Under the pieces are notes generated by a model. It worked only from the letters and a program-made list of their open reading frames with translations. It was not told where the DNA came from and did not search any database. A program made the position numbers and the translations under genes. A stretch of 64,000 bases of DNA from CAWAMR01 sp963783095 (GTDB lineage: Bacteria; Planctomycetota; Planctomycetia; Gemmatales; Gemmataceae), in the NCBI GenBank assembly GCA_963783095.1, contig CAWAMR010000014.1, positions 186,001-250,000 of the forward strand. The letters are read 5' to 3'. Of the stretch, positions 56,574 to 64,000 are shown one piece after another; the stretch's first letter is position 1; each line of letters opens with the position of its first letter.

Positions 56574-57576
56574 TCACAATCCGAAATGTATAGCCGAACT
56601 TTTGTAAAAATTTCCTTCGGTGATCGTGCAATAGTGAAGCCATTGGAGTTTGCACATCTCCATGTTGGTCAGGAAGTATCGGGCAAACCGAAACAGACTA
56701 TCTCCCCAATCGCTTCGATCGCGTCGAGATTCGTCAGCCCAGCCTTGCAATCGCTGTTTGACTTCCTGGATCGTCGAATCCAGTGTCGATGTTCCGGCCG
56801 AGACACCCACCCGTTGCGCTTCTCGCGAACCACTCGCGTCGCAGATCTTCCACCTGCTGAACGTGGTGAGTTGTTACATCGCGTTCCCGGCACAAATCGA
56901 CGAGTTCCCGCGTATTGTTCGAGTTTTTCCCGCCGATCACGATCATGACGTCTACCAGCGGGAGCAGCTTTTCGAGGGAGCGTTGTCGGTTGCGGGTTGG
57001 GTGACAGGTCGTGTCGACGAAGCGAATTTCCGCGTGAGGATTCTTCCCGGCCAGGGCGATCCGGATCGCTTCTACCATGCGCGGTGCCACGGTGGTTTGG
57101 CATATGACTCCCAAACGGGTAGCTGAATAGTGTTGAACGTCTTCAACGCAGGCAACGACGTCGAAGTCGTTCAGGTCTTCGGTGATACCGCGCACTTCGA
57201 CGTGGCCGGGCTTGCCGATGAGGATCACGTGATAGCCTTCTCGTTGCAAATCCATTGCAGCTTCATGTACCTTGCGAACCAGGGGGCAAGTCGTATCGAT
57301 GAGTTCTTTTCCGGATGCGGTGAGCCGGGCGCGTTCGCGTTCGCTGATGCCGTGGGCGGTGATGAGGACTTTCGCGGTATCGGCTTCGTGATTGCGCTCC
57401 CGTTCGCCGACCATGCGAAAACCGCGTGCTCCGAGTTGCATCAACACCAATTCGTTATGGACGAGTTCACCGTGAATGGTCACCGCATCGGGACGTTCGA
57501 CCTTTTCCAGCGCACGCAGGGCATCCTTGACACCGAAACACATGCCCATTTCTTCTGCGAGTAGGATCTGCATCAT
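56574..57576 (-). CDS. ispH: 4-hydroxy-3-methylbut-2-enyl diphosphate reductase, one frameshift
   Basis: The start at 57576 or 57573 (MMQILLAEEMGMCFGVKDAL) follows AAGGAG. The three Fe-S cysteines lie in GMCFGV, DTTCPLVRKVH and DTTCHPTRNRQRSL. GELVHNELVL and TAHGISERER are also conserved. It makes IPP and DMAPP in the last step of the MEP pathway. The frame changes near 56810 (REAQR to VGVSAGTSTLDSTIQEVKQR). The last 45 residues after KQRLQ are not family-like, suggesting another lost stop. Confidence 0.9.
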
Positions 57577-57632
57577 ATTCTCCTTCGTACTGAAAATTAC
57601 TTGATATTGCAAAGTTAATGGTTCAGAAAAAA

Positions 57633-57715
57633 CCGGGTTAATGAACCCGGAGGTCGTGGGTCAGGACTCCGATCCTGACCTTAATGTTCGGTCAGGATCG
57701 GAGTCCTGACCCACG
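57633..57715. repeat. Two adjacent palindromes, the second with 26-bp perfect arms
   Basis: CCGGGTT-AATG-AACCCGG lies at 57633-57650. 57655-57680 (CGTGGGTCAGGACTCCG...) is the exact reverse complement of 57690-57715, with a nine-base loop. It occupies the gap upstream of ispH and downstream of the minus-strand hypothetical gene, and could end its transcript. Confidence 0.88.
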
Positions 57716-57751
57716 GCATTGCGGACGTGCGCTTTTCCATCTGTGGGCTGA

Positions 57752-58213
57752 TTAACTGTACAAACAATAATACCAACCGTGATCGATGTGTTGAAGGTGA
57801 TAGACGTATCGAGTGGAAATCAATGTATACAGCGCATTTACTGTTCCCCATCGACGTTCATCCTTAAGATCAAATACGATCACTTCAGTCGAATCATCCA
57901 ACCATTCTGGTCTGATGGAGAAAAACAGAAATCCCTCTCTTTCCGCAATGTGCATAACGCCGGCGTTCGACAATCGTTTCCAAACAGGGAGATTACCGTT
58001 GTCAAGTTTGTGCAGTTCTCCCGACCTGTAATCGCTTGCGTATCGTGCTAATTCATCCTTATTGTCGGCGAAAATGGTTTCCCACTTGGGACGCGAGGCA
58101 ATGTCAAGATAATGCGTAATAACCGCGGTAAACACGACAACAAGTAAGCCCGCGCCCAAACGGAGTACTGTCTTGATGCGTTTGCATTCGAGAAATCTGG
58201 CCATTTCGACCAT
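57752..58213 (-). CDS. Hypothetical single-pass membrane protein
   Basis: From ATG 58213 the product is about 153 aa: a basic N-terminus (MARFLECKRIKTVLRL) and one membrane helix (GAGLLVVVFTAVITHYL), then a soluble domain (WETIFADNKDELARYASDY, WLDDSTEVIVFDLKDE). I recognise no family. A longer start at 58267 is possible. It lies 100 bases from the HTH regulator and is more AT-rich than average. The soluble part would face the periplasm. Confidence 0.6.
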   Translation of the reverse strand: MVEMARFLECKRIKTVLRLGAGLLVVVFTAVITHYLDIASRPKWETIFADNKDELARYASDYRSGELHKLDNGNLPVWKRLSNAGVMHIAEREGFLFFSIRPEWLDDSTEVIVFDLKDERRWGTVNALYTLISTRYVYHLQHIDHGWYYCLYS

Positions 58214-58314
58214 TGCCTCTTTTGAGCACGTTGAGATGCTGATGAAATTCCGCGAAAGAACAGACACGGCAACGGAGTGCCTATCGGGTTAAGCGCTGCA
58301 AAGGGCAGTGGCGC

Positions 58315-58704
58315 TCATGCGGGCGACCAACCCTCTCGCGCTTGCGGTACTTCGCTTTCATCCTCGCTCGGTATCGCATCCGCAATGACATTTTCGAGAA
58401 CCGTAAGATATTCGCGAAAGCGGGCTTTACCTTGCGCTGTGATTCGACAAAGTGTTTGCGGCCTTTTGTCCTTGAATCCTTTCCAGATTTCGATCAAACC
58501 GGCTTCCTCTAACATTTGCAGATGCCGGCTCAGGTTCCCATCCGTGAGGGAACAGAACGTCTTGAGATCGTTGAATAACAATCCGGTTGGATGCGTCATT
58601 AAACTCGTGAGAATGCCAAGGCGGGCTTTTTCGTGGATGACGCGGTCCAACCCCTCATAAGCAAACCGGCCCGATTCATCATTCGACTTCGGGGATTTCG
58701 ACAT
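58315..58704 (-). CDS. Winged-helix transcriptional regulator
   Basis: From ATG 58704 (MSKSPKSNDESGRFAYEGLD) the 129-aa product has the wHTH core ARLGILTSLMTHPTGLLFND, LKTFCSLTDGNLSRHLQML (recognition helix) and EEAGLIEIWKGFKDKRPQT, matching the PF13601-like ArsR/MarR-type regulators that accompany small membrane proteins. It overlaps the membrane protein gene by 26 bases, so both are likely translated from one mRNA and the regulator may control it. Confidence 0.83.
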   Translation of the reverse strand: MSKSPKSNDESGRFAYEGLDRVIHEKARLGILTSLMTHPTGLLFNDLKTFCSLTDGNLSRHLQMLEEAGLIEIWKGFKDKRPQTLCRITAQGKARFREYLTVLENVIADAIPSEDESEVPQAREGWSPA

Positions 58705-59305
58705 GGTTTCGCTCCAACGTCCAGTACAACACGGCAGCGGTGAATAGTTGGCCCACTCCAAAGGTCAGTGCCATGGCCCAGGGCGAAAAAGCGTACAAGT
58801 CATTCGCCAGCATGAGCGTGAATAATCCCGCGACAAGATAGTAAATACCCACGGCAAATATCGGTTTCGGCAATAATCGAGAAGAAGCGAAAATGCCCTG
58901 ACTGAACAGGACAGCCCAAAGTCCCGGCAGCATCCAGCACGCATCGGGAGCATGGCGAAGTATCGCCAGCGTGATCCCGGCCCCTGCGATCAAACAGGGG
59001 ACTAATTGCCGAATGGCCAGCCAGGTCACCGCCCTCGTATGCGAAGACCCGGCGAAATGATCGCGCAAGAACATCGTTGTGCCCGCTGCGAGCACGCTCA
59101 GCAGCGCCACAACTCCCCATAGAATGACGTACAAGGTTGGCTCGGACAGCGGATTCGGCAGACAGATCGGCTGAAAGATCGCTCCACTCAGGGCAAACAA
59201 CCCCGACAGGGCGATCGGGAGCGAACGATAGCCTCGGAACAATTCCGATTCCGCCATGCGCAGGCGAATCTCGGCAATCTGGTTCAGAGCTTCCCGCAGT
59301 TGCAT
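58679..59305 (-). CDS. Polytopic membrane protein of about 208 aa, paired with a regulator
   Basis: From ATG 59305 (MQLREALNQIAEIRLRMAES) an amphipathic N-terminus precedes five or six hydrophobic segments (SLPIALSGLFALSGAIF, LYVILWGVVALLSVLAAG, LVPCLIAGAGITLAIL, IFAVGIYYLVAGLFTLM). It matches a recurrent two-gene unit in which a wHTH regulator follows a membrane protein of unknown role. A near-consensus promoter lies upstream (59339-59367). Confidence 0.75.
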   Translation of the reverse strand: MQLREALNQIAEIRLRMAESELFRGYRSLPIALSGLFALSGAIFQPICLPNPLSEPTLYVILWGVVALLSVLAAGTTMFLRDHFAGSSHTRAVTWLAIRQLVPCLIAGAGITLAILRHAPDACWMLPGLWAVLFSQGIFASSRLLPKPIFAVGIYYLVAGLFTLMLANDLYAFSPWAMALTFGVGQLFTAAVLYWTLERNHVEIPEVE

Positions 59306-59338
59306 CCTGACGGCTCCTTGGTTCGCTTTGTTTCGCAA

Positions 59339-59367
59339 AGCATAATGCCCTGAGTTGAATCTGTCAA
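59339..59367 (-). promoter_or_regulatory. Sigma70-type promoter of the membrane protein/regulator pair
   Basis: On the minus strand TTGACA (59362-59367) and TATGCT (59339-59344) are separated by 17 bases, the optimal spacing. The -10 box is about 35 bases upstream of the ATG at 59305. The match is the best promoter-like sequence I see in the window. Confidence 0.6.
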
Positions 59368-59551
59368 GATCGGAAACCCGGATTTTTCGCTACTTCGACT
59401 CACGTGATGGGTTCTGTAGTCTATAACGATAATGACGATTTTCATCGCTTTATCACTTGCAATCAACCCCACGGCGGGGATGATTAACAATACTCCTCGG
59501 GACACGGTGTCCCGACTGTCTTGATCGTTTCGCTCGTTGAAAGGATAACGC

Positions 59552-60634
59552 ATGCTCCGCAGAACATCGCTTCTTGCTGCCACACTCGCGGTAGTCGTGA
59601 TCGGGACCGGCTCCGCCTTCGGCGCAAGTCTGACCGAAAGTCTCAAGAAAGGCACACCGGAACTGAAGTCGGCCGGGCCGATCGCGTTTGGGCCGGAAGG
59701 CATTCTCTTTATCGGTGATCCCGCTGCTGCCACCATCGTTGCCGTCGGCACGGGCGACATCAAGGCAACCAGTAAAGGCAAGGTCAAGGTCGAAAAGATC
59801 GACGACCAGATCGCCGGTCTGCTCGGCACGATGGCTACCGGCATTTCCATCGTCGATATGAAAGTCAACCCAGCCTCCGGCAACATTTACTTCTCGGTGG
59901 CACGCGGCAAAGGCCCGGAGGCCACTCCCGTTATCGTCAAACTCGATCGCGGCGGCAAACTGTCGGTGGTGGAACTGAAGGATGTTCCGTTCGCCAGCGC
60001 AAAACTCCCCAATCCATCGACCAAGGCGAAAAGCCCGGCCGACGTGATTACCAGCATCGCCTTCGTGAAAGGTCGCGTCATCGTTGCGGGTCTGTCGAGC
60101 GAACAATTTGCTTCGAACCTGCGCACGATCGCATTCCCTTTCAAGGAGCTCGACAAGGGAGCAAGCATCGAAATCTTCCATGGAGCGCACGGCCAACTCG
60201 AAACCCGCTCGCCGGTGCGAACTTTCACGACACTCGACATCAACGGTGAAACCAATATTCTCGCCGGTTACCAGTGTACCCCGCTCGTGAAGATCCCCAT
60301 CAGCGACCTCAAATCGGGTGAAAAGGTCAAGGGGACCACCGTTGCGGAACTGGGATCGGGCAATAAGCCCCTCGACATGATTACCTACATGAAGGACGGC
60401 AAGACTTTCATCCTGATGGCCAATACGACCCGAGGCGTCATGAAAATAAAGACCAAGGGTGTGGACAAGATTGAATCCATCGCGACGCGAGTGAAAGGCA
60501 CCGCCGGTTTGACATACGACACCGTCGCGGAACTCAAGGGTGTTATGCACCTCGACAAACTGGATGAAGACCGCGCGATTTTGTTGGTGAAGAAAGGCAG
60601 CAACTTCGACGTCGCGACCATTCCACTGCCTTGA
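59552..60634 (+). CDS. Secreted beta-propeller-like protein
   Basis: This intact 360-aa protein has a Sec signal peptide (MLRRTSLLAATLAVVVIGTGSAFG). Repeated strands (GPIAFGPEGILFIGDPAAAT, MKVNPASGNIYFSVARGKG, ITSIAFVKGRVIVAGLSSEQ) suggest a propeller of the NHL/SMP-30 type. I recognise no catalytic motif. It is probably periplasmic. It stands alone with a terminator-like hairpin downstream. No ribosome site stands out beyond GAAAGGA before the ATG. Confidence 0.72.
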   Translation: MLRRTSLLAATLAVVVIGTGSAFGASLTESLKKGTPELKSAGPIAFGPEGILFIGDPAAATIVAVGTGDIKATSKGKVKVEKIDDQIAGLLGTMATGISIVDMKVNPASGNIYFSVARGKGPEATPVIVKLDRGGKLSVVELKDVPFASAKLPNPSTKAKSPADVITSIAFVKGRVIVAGLSSEQFASNLRTIAFPFKELDKGASIEIFHGAHGQLETRSPVRTFTTLDINGETNILAGYQCTPLVKIPISDLKSGEKVKGTTVAELGSGNKPLDMITYMKDGKTFILMANTTRGVMKIKTKGVDKIESIATRVKGTAGLTYDTVAELKGVMHLDKLDEDRAILLVKKGSNFDVATIPLP

Positions 60635-60664
60635 TCTCGGATTCGAATCAATTGAGGAGTTGAT

Positions 60665-60704
60665 CGGCCTGAATTCCGAAAAGGTGATTCTGGAATTCAG
60701 GCCG
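60665..60704 (+). terminator. Terminator-like hairpin
   Basis: Arms 60665-60677 and 60692-60704 (CGGCCTGAATTCC) are perfect reverse complements with a 14-base loop, 31 bases after the propeller gene. No T-run directly follows (CGTTTTCC lies 15 bases later), so intrinsic termination is plausible but not certain. Confidence 0.55.
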
Positions 60705-60797
60705 TACGAATTCATCGTTTTCCGGAAACGCAAGTGACACTTGAGCCAATGCCAACGGCGAGGCTGGCGTATTTAATAGTTCGGCCGGAGGGGCGGA

Positions 60798-61442
60798 ATG
60801 AGACGTTGCCTTCAAGTGGAGGTCGTCGTGGTCGCGCTGATGGTCGTCGCCGGTTGCCAGAAGCCCGACGACCCAGTTGGCAATACGCCCGGCTGGGAAC
60901 TGAAACCGCCGGCAGCGGACGCCGCCCGGGTCGCGGCCAAAGAGAAATTGCCCGGAATCTACCCGGCAGGCACCCGGATCAAGGACCGGGAGGCGCTCGG
61001 CGGGTTCGGGCCATGCGACAATTTTCCGCATGACCTCGCCAGACGGGACTGGGGCATGAGAGGTAAGGTAGCCCTCGTTGCCTTCCCGGACGAACCGGTC
61101 GCCTACTTCAAGCTCCGCGGGTTCGCCCTTCGCGTGGTGAACCGGACCTCGGAAACCGTGCCTTTCGCGGCCTGCGACTCGTCACTGTTCATCGTCTGTG
61201 AGGCGAAGGACGCCGGCGGTGTATGGCGGGATATCGAGACCAGCCCGCAGGCGATCTGCGGCAACAGCTTCCATCGGGTGTTTCTGGGGCCAGACCAATA
61301 TTGGCAGTTCCCTGCCCGCGAGTACGCCGGCCCAATGAAGACCAAGCTGCGGTTCCGGCTCGACCCAGGCGGCGGTCTGGCCGCCAGCTACTCCAACGAG
61401 TTCGACGGGCACGTGGCCCCGACACAGTTTGAGGGCGGTTGA
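60798..61442 (+). CDS. Hypothetical lipoprotein
   Basis: This 214-aa protein has a lipobox (VVVVALMVVAGC) and would be lipid-anchored. The mature part includes LRVVNRTSETVPFAACDSSL and GPMKTKLRFRLDPGG, a beta-sandwich-like pattern. I do not recognise the family. It is noticeably more GC-rich than the following gene. It is not tightly coupled to its neighbours. Confidence 0.68.
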   Translation: MRRCLQVEVVVVALMVVAGCQKPDDPVGNTPGWELKPPAADAARVAAKEKLPGIYPAGTRIKDREALGGFGPCDNFPHDLARRDWGMRGKVALVAFPDEPVAYFKLRGFALRVVNRTSETVPFAACDSSLFIVCEAKDAGGVWRDIETSPQAICGNSFHRVFLGPDQYWQFPAREYAGPMKTKLRFRLDPGGGLAASYSNEFDGHVAPTQFEGG

Positions 61443-61647
61443 GCAGAGCAAACACAGCTCAGATCCAGACTCTGCACCTGACGATGGCAACGGGCGTTCT
61501 TGGAAGCTTCGGTTGCGTCTTATGCCGCCCCAGCAATCGAGTTGTGTTTTTAGTGAACAATTGATTTGCTGCTAACCCCGAGTTCAACCTTGCCTTCGGC
61601 ATTGGCTGGACCGTCAATTGCGCGGACCGTCTATCGAAAGGTGCTTT

Positions 61648-62806
61648 ATGCGATCTTTCCCCTTCATTTGCCTTTTCGCTCACTTCTGTACCGCTCCACT
61701 TTTTGCACAGTCCGGATTTTCCGTACAAGTGGAATCCGGAACGTCATCCAGGCTCATTCTCAAAGGACTCGACGCAAAAACTTGCACAGCCTGCAAAAAA
61801 CTCGATGCCACAGCCTGGGCAAATGTGGCCGTGGTTGTGGTCGCAAACGGCTCGGAAGAAGAGATTGCCAAACGCCCTCCACTCGCAGGGAAATGGTTGG
61901 CCGATCGATCACAACTCGTTTTTGAGCCGAGGTTTCCGCTGGCCGAGGGCGTCAAGTATCGAATTCAACTGAACGAAGCCAAGATCCTCGATCCTGCCTC
62001 GAAATCAGAACTGTGGGAGATCATCGAAATATCGATTCCCAAAATCGAGCGTTATCCGACCGCCAAAGTTGTTGCGGTTTATCCCACGCGCAATATCTTG
62101 CCGGAAAACCAACTCAAATTCTATGTTCACTTCTCCGCGCCGATGTCTCGTGGAGAGGCCCCTCGACGAGTTCAGCTTTTGAACGAAAACGGCAAGCCCG
62201 TCGACGGCGCAGTTTCTTCAAATTGAGGAAGAACTTTGGGATCGTAGCGGTAAGCGAATCACTTTGTTGCTCGATCCGGGACGAGTCAAACGGGGCATAA
62301 AGCCGCGAGAAGAACTGGGGCCGATTTTGGAGGAAGGGAAGAGTTATACGCTGGTCATTTCCAAAGAATGGCGCGATGCCGAGGGCACGCCCTTGACCGA
62401 AACCCATCGCAAAACATTCAAGGTCGGTAAGCCCGACACGATTCCGCCCGACCCAAAAACATGGAAGCTCGATGCACCCGTTGCCGGTAAGAAGGGTTGT
62501 CTGCAACTGCGATTCCCGGAGCCTTTGGACCATGCTCTCTTGCAGCGGGTGCTCTGGATTGTCGATGCTGCGGGCAAGCAAATCCCCGGCAAGATCAGTA
62601 TTCACGAGGAAGAAACTCTGTGGCGGTTCACACCTGAAAAAGCGTGGGCTGCCGGGGAGTACAAGATCGTCGTCGAGACCATCCTGGAGGACCTTGCCGC
62701 CAATGGAATCGGCAAGCCATTTGAAGTGCAAGGCAGCGGCCCAAAACCGATAACCAACGAAAACAAAACGGTGGAATTACCCTTCACGGTCGCCGTAGCT
62801 CGTTGA
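61648..62806 (+). CDS. Secreted protein with Ig-like domains, frameshifted
   Basis: The start at 61648 (MRSFPFICLFAHFCTAPLFA) is a signal peptide, and the upstream TTG at 61618 is unlikely. The frame changes near 62215 and continues as FLQIEEELWDRSGKRITLLL. Repeats of the style FYVHFSAPMSRGEAP and LQLRFPEPLDHALLQR resemble Big_5-type bacterial Ig-like domains. The mature region starts with SVQVESGTSSRLIL and has a CTAC pair. The joined length is about 385 aa. Its role is probably structural or binding in the periplasm. Confidence 0.68.
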
Positions 62807-62828
62807 CAAGCGGTCTTGTGAATCTGAA

Positions 62829-63449
62829 ATGTATCCACTCTTTTTGAATTTGACGGGCAAGCTCGCCGTGGTGATTGGCGCTGGTGCGGTGGGCCGGCGG
62901 AAAACTCAAGCGCTGTTGAACGCGGGCGCGAAGGTTCGAGTCATCTGTTTGGAAACATTGGAAGAGGATTCCCATCCCCATCTCACGCGGATCATTGAAC
63001 CTTACTGTGCCCTGCATCTCGATGGCGCAGCGCTCGTTTTTGCTGCTGCAAATCCCGCCCTGAATCGACAAATCATTGCCGATGCGAAGGCACGAGGCAT
63101 CTGGGTCAATTGCGCGGATGATTCCGGCGACGGAGACTTTTATGTTCCGGCGACGTTGGAGTGCGGCGCAATGCAAATTGCCGTAAGTACCGGCGGCGTG
63201 GCACCTTCGCTCGCGTCCCGGGTTCGTGACCGTCTCGCATCCCAATTCGATGATGCCTTCGCGGATTGGCTGACTTTGCTCGCGGAATTTCGACCCATCA
63301 TTCTTGAAACCATCTCGGATTCAACCCGCCGGCATGACCTGTTGTGCCAGCTGACCGAGTGGCAGTGGCTCGACCTGGTTCGCCAATCGGGGCTGGAATC
63401 GGTGCGAGTTGTCGTACAAAGCATGGTGAACGAAGCGGCGAAGCGATAA
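62829..63449 (+). CDS. Precorrin-2 dehydrogenase (SirC/Met8 / CysG N-terminal domain)
   Basis: This intact 206-aa protein begins MYPLFLNLTGKLAVVIGAGA, then VGRRKTQALLNAGAKVRVI (NAD-binding). WVNCADDSGDGDFYVPATLE and STGGVAPSLASRVRDRLASQ are diagnostic of precorrin-2 dehydrogenase/sirohydrochlorin ferrochelatase. It makes sirohydrochlorin or sirohaem. It precedes a CcsA/HemX-like gene, as in haem-biosynthesis clusters (sirC-hemX-hemA). The 200 bases to the next gene hold no feature that I see. Confidence 0.9.
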   Translation: MYPLFLNLTGKLAVVIGAGAVGRRKTQALLNAGAKVRVICLETLEEDSHPHLTRIIEPYCALHLDGAALVFAAANPALNRQIIADAKARGIWVNCADDSGDGDFYVPATLECGAMQIAVSTGGVAPSLASRVRDRLASQFDDAFADWLTLLAEFRPIILETISDSTRRHDLLCQLTEWQWLDLVRQSGLESVRVVVQSMVNEAAKR

Positions 63450-63650
63450 AATCGAAGTGTGAGACGCTCGAGCGCACTGGAGGAGCAGGGAAAGGGAGCG
63501 GGACTCGCGAATGATCGATCGGAATTCCAGCAATGGCCAACGTACCGACGTATTGGGAGAGCTTCCGCTTTCCGTTCAGACGCAACCATCGACGTTGAAG
63601 TGCGTTCCTGACCGATTATAAAAACGAACTTTAACCCCCGATCCTACCGA

Positions 63651-64000
63651 ATGGCCGTCACCGACGCTTGTTTTGGACTGAGTTATCTCGTTGCCTTTCT
63701 GTTGGAACTCTTTCAACAGGTTCGACCGGGACGCGCGACGAAATGGATCGGCATCCTCTTCGGCGGGGCCGGTCTGCTCGCTCAAACTCTCTATTTGATC
63801 ATCGTTCAGCCGACTCCCGCAGCGCCGCGCGGCTCGTTGCTGCTGCTCGCCTGGGTACTCACCATTTTCTATCTCTATGAAACCGTTCATCCCAAACGAC
63901 AGCCTTGGGCGCTTTTTGTCTTGCCGCTGGTGATCGTGCTGGTGGGATTATCGTTTGCGTTCAAGGATGAATCTTCGCACACTCAATACTCGTGGTTCGC
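63651..64000 (+). CDS. CcsA/HemX-like membrane protein (5' part)
   Basis: The ATG at 63651 begins MAVTDACFGLSYLVAFLLEL and runs open to the window edge (116 codons). Hydrophobic segments include IGILFGGAGLLAQTLYLIIV, LLLLAWVLTIFYLYET and ALFVLPLVIVLVGLSFAF, the spacing of cytochrome c assembly protein CcsA/HemX. HemX homologues lie between sirohaem and hemA genes in many bacteria, which supports the call. The diagnostic tryptophan-rich (WWD) region is expected beyond the edge. Confidence 0.7.
   Translation, partial: MAVTDACFGLSYLVAFLLELFQQVRPGRATKWIGILFGGAGLLAQTLYLIIVQPTPAAPRGSLLLLAWVLTIFYLYETVHPKRQPWALFVLPLVIVLVGLSFAFKDESSHTQYSWF

Noticed and set aside
59453..60733. 426-codon open frame on the minus strand opposite the propeller gene
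   Set aside because: It is an antisense shadow of the intact signal-peptide protein at 59552-60634. Its residues are compositionally odd (His, Arg, Asp-rich) with no domain, and it has no ribosome site.

Overview
The window is bacterial and most probably from a planctomycete, perhaps related to Gemmataceae. The evidence is gene content: a secreted LamG/DUF6797-type propeller protein, a membrane-anchored di-haem cytochrome with planctomycete-style CxxCH domains, DUF5678 and retropepsin neighbours, and abundant short palindromic repeats between genes. Base composition is moderately GC-rich. No 16S gene is present, so this placement is inference.

Layout. Positions 1-23.5 kb hold a long, mostly co-directional exopolysaccharide/O-antigen-type locus. 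It contains GT2 and GT4 glycosyltransferases, an O-antigen ligase/polymerase, two acyltransferases, a RIFT-barrel polysaccharide-lyase-like protein on the opposite strand, a FemAB-like protein, a UDP-GlcNAc 2-epimerase, a polysaccharide deacetylase fused to a GT2, a WbpE/WbpB/WbpD-like module for diacetamido-uronic acid sugars, an FAD protein, a second deacetylase and a GT87 mannosyltransferase. Several members (FemAB, deacetylase with the HTWELDPDQP motif, GT4, ligase) match the EPS genes that accompany exosortase/PEP-CTERM systems, but no exosortase is visible here. Positions 23.5-26 kb hold an IS110-family element inserted inside an array of palindromic repeats. Positions 26-36.9 kb carry a di-haem cytochrome, an NrnA-like DHH phosphoesterase, a single-gene mobile element (copy A), a DUF6797 protein, SCO1, an Rpn-type nuclease, ribokinase and tRNA-Ala(CGC). 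Positions 37.2-51.6 kb are a second surface-polysaccharide block: GT2-GT4 fusion, GT, methyltransferase, two large membrane proteins, a GT2/GT4/DUF4214 gene, GDP-mannose 4,6-dehydratase, an RMD-like reductase and UDP-glucose dehydrogenase. Positions 51.6-53.3 kb are copy B of the mobile element. The rest carries an orphan nuoD, SRPBCC and DUF1801 proteins, retropepsin, ispH, a small regulator/membrane-protein pair, secreted proteins, a SirC/Met8-like dehydrogenase and the start of a CcsA/HemX-like gene.

The most interesting signal is the pair of 1.71-kb elements at 29503-31214 (minus) and 51634-53344 (plus). They differ at three positions by my count and encode a 523-aa protein with a C-terminal winged helix but no transposase motif I recognise. 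No terminal inverted repeats are visible. Both copies sit at the same base of one arm of a dispersed inverted repeat and are flanked by ACAG duplications. This looks like a target-specific mobile element of a class I cannot name.

Caution. Many genes are broken by single-base indels, especially at 43.8-47.8, 49.2-51.6 and 53.9-54.8 kb. A compensated frameshift pair inside gmd and homopolymer-length changes point largely to consensus errors, so genes are described here across such breaks and approximate break points are given.
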